A DNA stretch of 64,000 nucleotides from Methylobacterium sp. Leaf112. GTDB lineage: Bacteria; Pseudomonadota; Alphaproteobacteria; Rhizobiales; Beijerinckiaceae. How positions within the stretch are numbered: the stretch's first letter is position 1; every line of letters starts with the position of its first letter. The stretch spans positions 338,766 through 402,765 of the forward strand of contig NZ_LMNG01000030.1 of the NCBI RefSeq assembly GCF_001423295.1, given 5' to 3'. The notes beneath the pieces were generated by a model. It did no database searches. It was not told the origin of the DNA and saw only the letters and a list, made by a program, of their open reading frames with translations. The position numbers and the translations under genes were made by a program. Of this stretch, positions 27,971-37,874 are shown piece by piece.

Positions 27971-28615
27971 ATGCAGGCGACGGCGATCGAGCGGCGCGGG
28001 TTCATCCTCATCCTGTCCTCACCCTCGGGCGCGGGCAAGACCACCCTGACGCGGGCCGTGGCCGGCGACCCGAAATGGGGCCTCGACCTCTCCATCTCGG
28101 TGACAACCCGCGCGCGCCGCCCCTCGGAGATCGACGGCAAGCACTACAACTTCATCGACCGCGAGGCCTTCGACGCCCTGCGCAGCGCAGACAACCTCCT
28201 CGAATGGGCCGAGGTGCACGGCAATTTCTACGGCACCCCGCGCCGCCCCGTGGAGAAGGTACTGGGGGCCGGCCGGGACATGATCTTCGACATCGACTAT
28301 CAGGGCACCCGGCAGGTGCGGTCCAAGCTCACCCAGGACGTGGTGACGGTGTTCATCCTGCCGCCCTCGCTCGCCGAGCTGCGCCACCGCCTGGAGCGCC
28401 GGGCCGAGGATTCGCCCGACACCATCGAGAAGCGCCTCGCCAACGCCCGGATGGAGATCCAGCGCTGGAGCGAGTACGACTACGTCATCGTCAACGACGA
28501 CCTCGACGACGCCTTCCGCTCGCTCGAAGGCATCCTCATCGCCGAGCGGCTGAAGCGCGACCGTCGCACCGGCCTGACGCCGTTCGTCGAGGGACTGCTC
28601 GCCGAGCCGGACTGA
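27971..28615 (+). CDS. gmk: Guanylate kinase
   Basis: A 214-residue enzyme phosphorylating GMP to GDP. It has the P-loop SSPSGAGKTTL (about 16-26), the GMP-binding VTTRARRPSEIDGKHY and the FYGTPRRPVE segment, then IFDIDYQGTRQV. The ATG at 27971 starts 11 bp after yicC. Its stop (28613-28615) is one base away from the stop of the convergent HpnL-like gene. GMP kinase also supplies substrate for (p)ppGpp synthesis. Confidence 0.96.
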   Translation: MQATAIERRGFILILSSPSGAGKTTLTRAVAGDPKWGLDLSISVTTRARRPSEIDGKHYNFIDREAFDALRSADNLLEWAEVHGNFYGTPRRPVEKVLGAGRDMIFDIDYQGTRQVRSKLTQDVVTVFILPPSLAELRHRLERRAEDSPDTIEKRLANARMEIQRWSEYDYVIVNDDLDDAFRSLEGILIAERLKRDRRTGLTPFVEGLLAEPD

Positions 28616-28616
28616 G

Positions 28617-29663
28617 CTACACCCGGGGCGAGACCACCGTGGCGCGGCGCGCCTCCAGCATCTGCCACGCGATGAGGGCCGGCACGCCCAGCACCACGTC
28701 GGGCACGCGCTTGGCCAGCGACAGCGCCAGCGCCGTCCCGGGATCGAGGCCGAACAGGCCGCCGAGGAGCACGAACCCGCCCTCCTGCACCCCGAGCCCG
28801 CTCGGCACCGGGAACGCCGCGGACTTGATCGCCTGACTCAGCGCCTCGATCACCACGATCTCGGTCCACGTCACCCCCTCGACGCCGATGCAGGCGAGCG
28901 CGATCCAGATCTCGACGGCGCCCATGCCCCAGGCGAGGAGGTGGAGGCCGAATCCGGCCGCGAGCGCACCGCGCCGATCCGGGGCCCAGACCGCGTCGAG
29001 GGCGTCGTAGACCCCGCCCGGCGCGCCGTTCCGCGGCGTCACGGCCGCGCCAGCCCAGCGGCGCATCCGGTCGGTGGAACGGCGCACGAGGTCACGGGCC
29101 GCGCCGCTGCGCTGGACCGCGAAGAAAGCCGCGACGATCACCGCCGTCACGGCGAGCGCCCCCGCCGTCCAGGCCGCCAAGGCCTCGGCGGTGCCGCCGC
29201 CCACCCGCGTCAGCAGCACCACGCCGAGGAGCGCGAACAGACCTTGGGTTGCGACCTGCATCAGCATGTCGACGAGGATCGAGGCCGCCGCGAGCGACCC
29301 GGTCACGCCCCAGAACGTCAGCAGGCGTCCCCCCACCACATCCCCCCCCACCGAGGCGACGGGCAGCAGCACGTTGATGCCCTCGCGCACGAAGCGCAGG
29401 ATGAGGAACGCCCCCGTTTCAACCTGAGCGAGCCCCGCAAGGAGCCGCGCCCAGGCAAAACCACAGGTTGCGACGATGGCCGCCCGCACAAGGACGATGC
29501 CGACGAGGCCGAGGGCGCCGATCCGCCCGAACGCCTCCCCGACCGCATGCAGATCGTGCGTCACCACGAGCCAGATCCCGAGGCCCAATCCCAGAATCGT
29601 CCCGATCAAGGGCAGCCGGCGCAGGAGCGCCCGGCCGATGGCGCCGGTCGAAGACGGCTTCAT
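28617..29663 (-). CDS. HpnL-like/UPF0104 multi-pass membrane protein
   Basis: A 348-residue protein with about eight predicted membrane helices, of the lysylphosphatidylglycerol-synthase transmembrane family (UPF0104). Distinctive parts are VREGINVLLPVASVGGDVVGGRL early on and EALSQAIKSAAFPVPSGLG followed by VQEGGFVLLGGLFGL late. The latter pattern is close to what I remember of HpnL, a hopanoid-associated member, and hopanoids are abundant in Methylobacterium; a polyprenyl- or lipid-transport role is therefore possible. No hopanoid genes flank it here. An ATG 27 codons upstream (29744) would overlap the next gene, so 29663 is chosen. Confidence 0.65.
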   Translation of the reverse strand: MKPSSTGAIGRALLRRLPLIGTILGLGLGIWLVVTHDLHAVGEAFGRIGALGLVGIVLVRAAIVATCGFAWARLLAGLAQVETGAFLILRFVREGINVLLPVASVGGDVVGGRLLTFWGVTGSLAAASILVDMLMQVATQGLFALLGVVLLTRVGGGTAEALAAWTAGALAVTAVIVAAFFAVQRSGAARDLVRRSTDRMRRWAGAAVTPRNGAPGGVYDALDAVWAPDRRGALAAGFGLHLLAWGMGAVEIWIALACIGVEGVTWTEIVVIEALSQAIKSAAFPVPSGLGVQEGGFVLLGGLFGLDPGTALALSLAKRVPDVVLGVPALIAWQMLEARRATVVSPRV

Positions 29664-29733
29664 GATGGGCGATCCTGGCGGATCGAAACGCTTCGGATCT
29701 GCATCATCGCGGGGGGCGGATAGCCTCGGGAAT

Positions 29734-30138
29734 TCAGGGCGCACGCGGCCCGGAACACGGATCTTCCGGAGTGCCGGGCGGCGTTAGCTTAGCTTTGGGG
29801 CCGAAATCGGGGAGGAGGGCGGCGAGGATCGCCCGACGGTCCCCCGCCGGATCGATGAGGACGATGCGCCCCTCGGCGAGGCTCGCGGTCGTTGCCACCG
29901 CCACGGTCCGTTTCGGGCATGGTCCGAGGCAGCCGACCTCTACGAGGCGGGGCTTGAGGAGGCCCCCCTTCGACGATCCGCCGCACTCCTTCAGGGCGCG
30001 TTTGAGGATCGTGCGCACGGCGCCCTTGGGCAGTCCCTGACGCTTGGCGCATTTGGTGCAAACGAGAACGACATCACCGAATTTGGCCCGGGCGTACCGG
30101 ATCTTATCGGGCGTCACATCGGTCAGGTCTCGTGTCAT
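29734..30138 (-). CDS. Thioredoxin-like [2Fe-2S] ferredoxin-type protein
   Basis: A 134-residue small protein with the Cys pattern C-x2-C (VCTKCAKRQG), then CGG and C-x3-C (GCLGPCPKRT). This resembles the thioredoxin-like [2Fe-2S] ferredoxin/DUF1636 group. It would bind an iron-sulfur cluster or another metal; the electron partner is unknown. Several in-frame Met lie upstream (30174, 30213); the Met at 30138 is chosen because the residues before it are low-complexity. It is the gene just upstream of the HpnL-like gene on the same strand. Confidence 0.6.
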   Translation of the reverse strand: MTRDLTDVTPDKIRYARAKFGDVVLVCTKCAKRQGLPKGAVRTILKRALKECGGSSKGGLLKPRLVEVGCLGPCPKRTVAVATTASLAEGRIVLIDPAGDRRAILAALLPDFGPKAKLTPPGTPEDPCSGPRAP

Positions 30139-30380
30139 CGTGTTCCTCGGCGGGGCGGTCTGCCCGGCGTTCATTCGTTCCTGCGCTCGACCCGGCCGCT
30201 CGGGTCTAGCCACCCGGGCTCGACCGCTGAAGCCACGCCTTAAAAAGGGCCGAAAAACACGGGACTTCCCAAGGTAACGGCATGGGGTCGAAAGGGCTCC
30301 GCGCCGCCTCCGGTGCCATGGGTGCCGGAAGCGCGGTGTGGGGTCGCGTTCGCGCGCCGAGCCTTCAGGAATCCGATGCG

Positions 30381-31694
30381 ATGAATGTCGACGAGGTCAA
30401 GCAGTCGGAGCGCCTGCGCGGGGTCATCGACCTCGCACTGCGGGCGGTCCCCGATCTGCGGCGCAACGCCGAGACCGTAGAACCGATCCCCACCGGCCGG
30501 GCGCCGACCCTCCTGCGCAGGGCGAGCGAACGCCTCGACTGGCGGCGCCTTCCCGGCCTGCGGCCGGCATCCTCCAAGCCGCCGAACCTCACCATCGACC
30601 TAATCCGCAACTTCAGCGTCTTCGTGCTGCTACCGACGCTGATGCTGGCGATCTATCTCTACGGCTTCGCCGCCAACCAGTACGTCGCCGAAGCACAATT
30701 CACCGTCCGGGGCAATGTCGAGCCCATGGAGGAGGCTTCGGTCGGCCAGTTCGCCGACCTGATCCAGAAGCATAACAGTCAGGACAGTTTCATCGTCAAG
30801 GACTATATCCAGAGCCAGACGCTGGTGTCCAAGATGGAAGAAACGTTGAAGGTCTCGGCGATGTTCGCCCGTGACGAGGCCGATTTCTGGACCCGCTATC
30901 GGCCGCCCCAGCCCATCGAGGACCTGGCTCGATACTGGCGTAAGCATGTCATCGCCCGCATCGACGTGATCTCGGGCGTGATCACCCTGACGGTTCGCGC
31001 CTTCACGCCGCAGGATGCGCTCGCGATCTCCAAGGAGGTGATCGCGCGCACCGAGGTGCTGATCAACCAGATCTCGCGCGCGGCCCAGGCCGATCTCGTC
31101 GCCCATGCCGAAGCCGATGCCGTGCGGGCGCAAACACGCCTGCGCGAAGCCCACCTCGCCCTTCAGAAATTCCGCAACCGCTGGGGCATCATCGATCCGA
31201 TCAAGGCGGCGGAAGCGACGCTGACGACCCTCGGCAGCCTGCGCAAGGATCAGCTCAAGGCCGAAACCGATCTCCAGGTTCTTCGCGGCTCGAACCTCGA
31301 CGAGAAGTCCCGCAGCATCCAGACCCTGGTCGCCAACCTCGCGGCGATCCAGCAGCAGACCAAACGGCTTCAGGATCAGCTGACGACGGAAGGTCTCTCG
31401 GGTTCCGACCCGTCGAACAACATGACCCGGGCGCTGCTCGAATACGAAGGGCTGCAGGTCGAGAAGACCATCGCGGGCAAACTGAACGAATCCGCCAATC
31501 TCATGGTCGATCGGGCCCGCGTCGCGGCCACGAAGCAGCAGATCTTTCTGGCGACCTTCGTGCCGCCGGATCTGCCCATCGCCTCTCTGTATCCGCAACG
31601 CGGATATGCCCTCGTCGTCGGCTTCTTCTGCTTCCTGGTGGTGTGGAGTTCCATCGCCCTGATCGTCGCCGGTTTGAAGGATCAGCGTCTCTGA
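30381..31694 (+). CDS. Wzz/KpsE-type polysaccharide export inner-membrane protein
   Basis: A 437-residue protein with the topology of capsule-export polysaccharide co-polymerases (KpsE/CtrB/BexC). A cytoplasmic N-terminus precedes a membrane helix (about 75-100, FSVFVLLPTLMLAIYLYG). A long periplasmic helical region follows (about 110-400) with coiled-coil character, and a second helix closes the protein (about 403-428) with a short KDQRL end. No tyrosine-kinase domain follows, and no transporter genes (kpsM/kpsT) are adjacent, so the partner genes must lie elsewhere. The start at 30381 is preferred over an ATG 33 codons earlier. Confidence 0.75.
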   Translation: MNVDEVKQSERLRGVIDLALRAVPDLRRNAETVEPIPTGRAPTLLRRASERLDWRRLPGLRPASSKPPNLTIDLIRNFSVFVLLPTLMLAIYLYGFAANQYVAEAQFTVRGNVEPMEEASVGQFADLIQKHNSQDSFIVKDYIQSQTLVSKMEETLKVSAMFARDEADFWTRYRPPQPIEDLARYWRKHVIARIDVISGVITLTVRAFTPQDALAISKEVIARTEVLINQISRAAQADLVAHAEADAVRAQTRLREAHLALQKFRNRWGIIDPIKAAEATLTTLGSLRKDQLKAETDLQVLRGSNLDEKSRSIQTLVANLAAIQQQTKRLQDQLTTEGLSGSDPSNNMTRALLEYEGLQVEKTIAGKLNESANLMVDRARVAATKQQIFLATFVPPDLPIASLYPQRGYALVVGFFCFLVVWSSIALIVAGLKDQRL

Positions 31695-31803
31695 GGCTGC
31701 GACCGATCCGGCCGGATCGGATCGCGGCTCTCGGTCAGCGGTTCGTCGTGGTATCTCGCCGAGCCGGCATTCCCGCCCGCCCATGCGTCACAGCCGGAAC
31801 GAC

Positions 31804-32079
31804 ATGTCCGAATTCTCCGACCTCATCGCTCGCGCCGTAAACCCGTCCATGACGCGCGAGGCACGGGAATCCGTCTACGGCGTGGTCAAGGAAGCGGTGC
31901 AGCGTCTCCAGACCCGCGATGGGCTGGCGGCGGACGATCCACGCATCGCGCTGCAGCAGCACCTCGTCGAGGAGACGATCCGCGACGTCGAAGCCGATAT
32001 CGCCCGCTTCGTGTCCCTGGAGAAGCTCGAGCGGGCGCACGCGGCCCAGGTCGCCGACGAGGCCGCGCGGAACCGCTGA
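31804..32079 (+). CDS. Conserved small helical protein of unknown function
   Basis: A 91-residue all-helical acidic protein with no Cys and no membrane segment. Segments such as VNPSMTREARESVYGVVKEA and VEETIRDVEADIARFV give it the look of a small cytosolic adaptor, but I recognise no family. A GTG/ATG seven codons earlier (31783) is possible. It lies between the polysaccharide gene and the convergent flbD. Confidence 0.55.
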   Translation: MSEFSDLIARAVNPSMTREARESVYGVVKEAVQRLQTRDGLAADDPRIALQQHLVEETIRDVEADIARFVSLEKLERAHAAQVADEAARNR

Positions 32080-32185
32080 GGGCCATTGGGGGGTGAGCTG
32101 AACCCAATCCCCCGTAAAGCGGTCTCCCTGGAGAGCCAGCGGCGAGCCCCGGAATGCTCGTCGGAGCACCTCCTTCACCCGGGCG

Positions 32186-33553
<1,368 letters not shown>

Positions 33554-33608
33554 GGCTCAAGGTCTCCGTGTCGGGGCCTCGCGCGGGCGCGCGGTGGGCC
33601 GGGAATGG

Positions 33609-33953
33609 TCAGTGATCGTTCTTGATGATCTCGGTCATGGTCACGCCGAGGCGCTCCTCCACGAGGACGACCTCGCCACGGGCGACGAGGCGGTTGTTGA
33701 CGAAGATGTCGATGGCCTCGCCGACCTTGCGGTCGAGTTCGAGCACGGCACCGGGCTGGAGCCGCAGCAGATCACCGATGGGCATGCGCGAGGAGCCGAG
33801 CACCGCCGAGACCACCACGGGCACGTCGAAGACCTGTTCGAGGTCGGCTGCACTCTTGGGTGTGGTCGGCGCCTCACGGATGGATTCGGTGCCGAGTCCA
33901 TCGAAGGACGCATCCATTCCATTGAGCTGCGGCAGGGTGAAATCGTCCGACAT
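33609..33953 (-). CDS. fliN: Flagellar motor switch protein FliN
   Basis: A 114-residue C-ring component that binds CheY-P and interacts with FliH for export. The SpoA (CheC-FliN) domain occupies about 45-110: VPVVVSAVLGSSRMPIGDLL, LQPGAVLELDRKVGEAIDIFV, NNRLVARGEVV. The N-terminal 40 residues are acidic and disordered. Spacing is 18 bp after the fliH-like gene and 55 bp before flbD on the minus strand. Only one SpoA protein is present in the cluster, so fliM must be elsewhere. Confidence 0.92.
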   Translation of the reverse strand: MSDDFTLPQLNGMDASFDGLGTESIREAPTTPKSAADLEQVFDVPVVVSAVLGSSRMPIGDLLRLQPGAVLELDRKVGEAIDIFVNNRLVARGEVVLVEERLGVTMTEIIKNDH

Positions 33954-33971
33954 GGTCTGGCTTTCAAAGGA

Positions 33972-34559
33972 TCAGGCGTTGAGGCCGAGGGCATCGAGCA
34001 CGGCGGCTTCGATGCGGGCGCGGTCGCGCACCACACCGCCGTCGGCCCATTCCATCCGGGCATCCCCCGGAGCGAGGTCGGGTTCCCCGAGAACCACGAG
34101 GCGGCCCTCGAAGCCACGCTCGCGCGCCAGACGCTTCACCAGGGCTTCGGCTTCGTCGACGAGGCTCTCGTGGACGCGGACCACGAGGTGAGGCACGCCG
34201 CGCAGATGCTGCAGGGCGGAACGGGCCGCATCGCCGATGGCGGCCAGGGGCTGCGCATCGAGAGCCTCGCCGGCGATGCGCCGGGCCAGCGCCACGGCGA
34301 AATCCATGGCCTGCGCCTCGCGCTCGGCGTCGCGTGCGTCCGCCTGGCCGAGCAATCCGGCCGCGGCGAGCCCGAGGCGCGTAAGGGCATCGGCCATGCG
34401 ACCCTGCGCCTGCATCTCGGCCTGGGCGCGGCCCTCCTGCACGCCACGGGCGTAGGCGTCGGCCACCGCCTCGGCCAGGGCCGCATCGTCCTTGGGCGAG
34501 GCGACGCTGGCGGGGCGGGGCCGGAAGTCGGTGTCGAACAGGAAGGGACGGGCGTTCAA
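33972..34559 (-). CDS. fliH: FliH-family flagellar export protein (FlbE)
   Basis: A 195-residue export-apparatus regulator expected to bind the FliI ATPase and the C-ring. An N-terminal Phe/Pro part (FLFDTDFRPRP) is followed by an Ala/Gln-rich helical region (about 27-100) and the C-terminal FliH globular part (VRVHESLVDEAEALVKRLA, GDARMEWADGGVVRDRA). It takes the position of Caulobacter flbE in the order fliF-fliG-flbE-fliN-flbD. Its start overlaps the fliG stop by 4 bp, implying coupled translation. Confidence 0.85.
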   Translation of the reverse strand: MNARPFLFDTDFRPRPASVASPKDDAALAEAVADAYARGVQEGRAQAEMQAQGRMADALTRLGLAAAGLLGQADARDAEREAQAMDFAVALARRIAGEALDAQPLAAIGDAARSALQHLRGVPHLVVRVHESLVDEAEALVKRLARERGFEGRLVVLGEPDLAPGDARMEWADGGVVRDRARIEAAVLDALGLNA

Positions 34560-35608
34560 TAGACCAGTTCCTCTTCACCACTCGACTTGGCGATCATGAT
34601 CTCGCCCTTCTCGGCCAGGTCCTTGGCGAGTTCGGTCATCTTGGCCTGGGCCTCGTCGACCTCCTTGAGGCGGATCGGCCCGAGCGATCCCATCTCGTCG
34701 GTGATGTTCTTGGCCGCCCGGGTGGACATGTTCGACAGGAAGAAGCCGCGCACGCGCTCCTCCGCCCCCTTCAGGGCCCGGCACAGGGTATCGTTGTCGA
34801 TCTTGCGCAGGAGGGTCTGCACGCTGCCCGGATCGAGCTTCAGCAGATCCTCGAAGGTGAACATCAGCTGGCGAATCTTCTTCGCCGACCCGCGGTTGGC
34901 CTGATCAAGGGCGGCGAGGAATCGGCCTTCCGTCTGGCGGTCGAAGGCGTTGAACACATCGGCCATGAGCTCGTGGGCGTCGCGCCGCGTCGTCTGGGCG
35001 ATGGTCGAGACGAACTCGACGCGCAGGGTCTCCTCGATGTGGCGCAAGGCCTCCTTCTGCACCGTCTCCATGCGCAGCATCCGGTTCAGGACGTCGATGG
35101 CGAAATCCTCGGGCAGGATGGTCAGCACCTTGGCGGCGTATTCCGAGCGGACCTTCGAGAGAACCACGGCCACCGTCTGCGGGTACTCGTTGCGCAGGAA
35201 CGAGGCGAGGATCTCGGGATCGATCTGGGTCAGGCTCGCCCAGACCCGCTTGCCCGAGGCCCCCTTGATCTCGGCCATGATCGAGGAAACCTGATCCTGC
35301 GGAAAGATCTTGAGGAGGAGCGATTCAGTCCGCTCGAAGTTCGACGTGATGCCGCCGCCCGACGACAGGCGCGAAACGAAATCGACGATGAGCTTCTCCA
35401 CGGTCTCGGCCTCGAGGGAGCCGAGCTGGACCATGGCGTGCGAGACCTTCTTGACCTCGTCCTCGTCGAGCATCTGCCAGATCGGCGCACCTTCGGTATC
35501 GCCGAGCAGCAGGAGGAGGGCGGCGGCGCGCTGGGTGCCGGGCATGGCGGCGAAGGCCGCTCCGCCGGCATTGGCCAGTTCCGCCGCGATATTCAAACCC
35601 GAGGACAT
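34556..35608 (-). CDS. fliG: Flagellar motor switch protein FliG
   Basis: A 350-residue C-ring protein that couples stator ion flow to rotation. The N-terminal domain binds FliF, the middle has the EHPQ-like segment (FLRNEYPQTVAVVLSKV), and the C-terminal domain carries charged torque residues (RAAKNITDEMGSLGPIRLKE). Alphaproteobacterial FliG is normally about this long. It lies 44 bp after fliF and overlaps fliH by 4 bp. Confidence 0.95.
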   Translation of the reverse strand: MSSGLNIAAELANAGGAAFAAMPGTQRAAALLLLLGDTEGAPIWQMLDEDEVKKVSHAMVQLGSLEAETVEKLIVDFVSRLSSGGGITSNFERTESLLLKIFPQDQVSSIMAEIKGASGKRVWASLTQIDPEILASFLRNEYPQTVAVVLSKVRSEYAAKVLTILPEDFAIDVLNRMLRMETVQKEALRHIEETLRVEFVSTIAQTTRRDAHELMADVFNAFDRQTEGRFLAALDQANRGSAKKIRQLMFTFEDLLKLDPGSVQTLLRKIDNDTLCRALKGAEERVRGFFLSNMSTRAAKNITDEMGSLGPIRLKEVDEAQAKMTELAKDLAEKGEIMIAKSSGEEELVY

Positions 35609-35652
35609 GGCCTCAACTCCTTAGGGACGACGCGCGAAAGGCTAGGCGGATC

Positions 35653-37290
35653 TCAGTTGTCGTTGATCCAGTTGCGCAGGACCTCGACGGTCTCGCCGGG
35701 GCTGGCACGGACCATGTCGACCACTCGTTGCACGGTTTCGGCCTGAACCTGGCCGTTGATCTTGGCGAAATCGACGAGGCGGGCGGTCGGGTTGTCGCGT
35801 GGCGCCATCATCGCATCCAGCGCAGGGTCGCCGGTGCTCGCGGACGGGCCGGCCACCAGTGCGATGGCGACGGGCTCGGCGGTGAGCACCCTGCGCAGGA
35901 GCGGACGCACCACGGCGAGCAGCACGATGAGGGTCAGCATGGCCAGGACCGTCAGCTCGACGATGCGCATGACGTCCTCCTTGGAGGGAGACATCAGGGA
36001 CTGGACGAGGCTCGGCTCGATGAACTCGGGCGGGGCCGGAGCCTCCGCGAAGCGCAGGTTGACCACCTCGACCTGATCGCCGCGCGCCTTGTCGAAGCCG
36101 ATGGCCGTGCGCACCAGGGTCGTGATGCGTTCGACTTCGGCCGCCGGGCGCGGCTGGTAGGTGGGTTTGCCGTCGGCCCCCGGCACGTAGGCTCCGTCGA
36201 CGAGGACCGCCACGGAGAGCCGCTTGACCCGGCCGCCCTCGACCACCTCGGTCTTGGTCACCCGCGAGATCTCGTAGTTGGTGGTCTCTTCGTTCTTGTT
36301 CGTGGAATCCTTCTGGGCCGGGGCGGCGCCCGGCTGATTGGCTCCGGGCAGTTCGTTGCCGACGCTGACGGCCCCCTCGGTCCCGCCCGTCAGGGAGGTC
36401 TCGCTGCGGGTCTGGGTCGAGCGCACGACGCGGCTCTCGGGATCGAAGCTCTCGGAGCGGCTCTCGATGCGGTTGACGTCGAGTTCGGCACTGACCTGCA
36501 CCCGGGCGCGGCCGACACCGACGATGCCGGCGACGATCTCCTCGATCTGCGCGCGCAGGCGCCGTTCGAGGCCGACCTGCTTCTCCTCGAGCCCCAGCCC
36601 CTTGTCGGCCTCTGCGTCACGGGCGCCATCGGCGAGAAGTCGGCCGCGCTCGTCGACGATGGAGACCCGCTCGGGCTTGAGCCCCTCCACCGCCGAGGCG
36701 GTGAGGTGGCGGATGGCGCGCACCTGGGACGGATCCAGGTCGCCCATGAGCTTGAGCACGATGGCGGCGCTCGGCGTCTCGCGGTCACGGTCGAACAGGC
36801 GCCGCTCGGGGATCACGAGGTGGACGCGCGCGGCCTGGACCCGGCCGATGGCGCGGATGGAGCGGGACAGTTCCCCCTCGAGGGCCCGCAGGTGGTTCAC
36901 GTTCTGGACGAAGTTGGTGGACGAGAACGCATCGCCCTTGTCGAAAATCTCGTACCCCACACCCGCCTGGCCCGGCAGCCCCTTGCCGGCAAGATCCATG
37001 CGCAGGCGGGGAAGATCGGCGCGGGGAGCCATGATGGTCTGACCGGCATCGCCCTTGGTCTCGTACTTGATGCCCCGCGCATCGAGGTCGCGGATCACCG
37101 CGGAGGAGTCGGATATGGACAGGTCGGCGAACAGCACGCCCATGTCGGGCTTCGAGACGCGAAGGATCACGAAGGCGAAGAAACCGATCAGCGTCATGGT
37201 GACGGCGGCCATGGCGGCCAACCGCGCCGGCCCCAACTTCATCACCAGTTCGAGAACCGATTTCACCGCGCGACGCACCCACCCGAACAA
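35653..37290 (-). CDS. fliF: Flagellar MS-ring protein FliF
   Basis: A 545-residue membrane ring protein, the first structure built in the basal body. Two membrane helices bracket the periplasmic part (about 28-47 and 440-460). The RBM domains include GVLFADLSISDSSAVI and the YEIFDKGDAFSSTNFVQ segment; the C-terminal tail that binds FliG ends in VLRNWINDN. The longest frame begins with TTG at 37290; a GTG at 37278 or 37266 is equally possible. Just upstream are a candidate FlbD dyad and a CtrA-type box, matching the class II control known for fliF in Caulobacter. It heads the fliF-fliG-fliH-fliN-flbD operon. Confidence 0.94.
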   Translation of the reverse strand: MFGWVRRAVKSVLELVMKLGPARLAAMAAVTMTLIGFFAFVILRVSKPDMGVLFADLSISDSSAVIRDLDARGIKYETKGDAGQTIMAPRADLPRLRMDLAGKGLPGQAGVGYEIFDKGDAFSSTNFVQNVNHLRALEGELSRSIRAIGRVQAARVHLVIPERRLFDRDRETPSAAIVLKLMGDLDPSQVRAIRHLTASAVEGLKPERVSIVDERGRLLADGARDAEADKGLGLEEKQVGLERRLRAQIEEIVAGIVGVGRARVQVSAELDVNRIESRSESFDPESRVVRSTQTRSETSLTGGTEGAVSVGNELPGANQPGAAPAQKDSTNKNEETTNYEISRVTKTEVVEGGRVKRLSVAVLVDGAYVPGADGKPTYQPRPAAEVERITTLVRTAIGFDKARGDQVEVVNLRFAEAPAPPEFIEPSLVQSLMSPSKEDVMRIVELTVLAMLTLIVLLAVVRPLLRRVLTAEPVAIALVAGPSASTGDPALDAMMAPRDNPTARLVDFAKINGQVQAETVQRVVDMVRASPGETVEVLRNWINDN

Positions 37291-37316
37291 GCGTGGCGGA
37301 CACCCCGCCCCCGCCC

Positions 37317-37329
37317 GGCAAAATTTGCC
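37317..37329. promoter_or_regulatory. Dyad upstream of fliF, candidate FlbD site
   Basis: GGCAAA, one base, TTTGCC. The surrounding 17 bases (37313-37329) match the fliK upstream dyad at 16 positions. It lies 27-60 bp before the possible fliF starts, where bound FlbD would block the promoter, as in Caulobacter. Binding is inferred. Confidence 0.5.
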
Positions 37330-37339
37330 CAGGCCGTGG

Positions 37340-37354
37340 TTAGCGAGCGGTTAA
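37340..37354 (-). promoter_or_regulatory. CtrA-type box upstream of fliF
   Basis: On the minus strand TTAA, seven bases, CTAAC: one mismatch from the CtrA pattern TTAA-N7-TTAAC. It lies 11 bp upstream of the FlbD-like dyad and about 50 bp from the start codon. fliF is a CtrA target in Caulobacter. Confidence 0.5.
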
Positions 37355-37404
37355 CGATGCGGAGACCATCGCGGGAATCCGAACGAGCGCCCCCCGAAAA
37401 CACG

Positions 37405-37434
37405 AAAAAACCGCGTCCCCTGGGGGGCGCGGTC
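37405..37434 (-). terminator. Rho-independent terminator of sciP
   Basis: Read on the minus strand: a 10-bp GC stem with one bulged base, a 3-nt loop and then TTTTTT. It lies about 65 bp after the sciP stop and before the fliF promoter, so fliF has its own transcript. Confidence 0.8.
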
Positions 37435-37497
37435 TTTCGAGAGGATCGGCGGGCGCTTTCCCCGTCGGACGAGGCGGTCCCGGTCAGATCCGATTCG

Positions 37498-37773
37498 TCA
37501 GTGCCGGTAATGCTGGATGCGCGTGGTGCGCAGGCCGGCAAGGCCGTGCTGGTCGATGGAGAACTGCCAGCTGAGGAACTCCTCGGTGGTGAGGGTATAG
37601 CGCTGGCAGGCCTCCTCCAGGCTGAGCAGGCCACCCCTCACGGCGGCGACCACCTCGGCCTTGCGACGGATCACCCAACGGCGGGTAGTCGTCGGGGGAA
37701 GATCGGCAATGGTTAATGGACTACCATCAGGCCCGATCACATACTTCACTCTCGGGCGGCTTGGTTCGGTCAT
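37498..37773 (-). CDS. sciP: SciP-type CtrA inhibitor (DUF1153)
   Basis: A 91-residue helix-turn-helix protein almost identical in its core to Caulobacter SciP: RVKYVIGPDGSPLTIADLP, RRWVIRRKAEVVAAVRGGLL and the HTH segment SLEEACQRYTLTTEEFLSWQ. SciP binds CtrA and blocks activation of CtrA promoters in swarmer cells. An upstream ATG at 37827 is possible, but the conserved family start is MTE at 37773. It sits between flgD and fliF, which has a CtrA-type box. A strong terminator follows. Confidence 0.92.
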   Translation of the reverse strand: MTEPSRPRVKYVIGPDGSPLTIADLPPTTTRRWVIRRKAEVVAAVRGGLLSLEEACQRYTLTTEEFLSWQFSIDQHGLAGLRTTRIQHYRH

Positions 37774-37874
37774 GATACGCTCTACAACTCGACTGACCTG
37801 TCGAGATTGGAAGCTACTTGCCTCCACTTAAAATATGTTGAAGCGGAACGATTGCATCTGATTCGTCTCGACGC

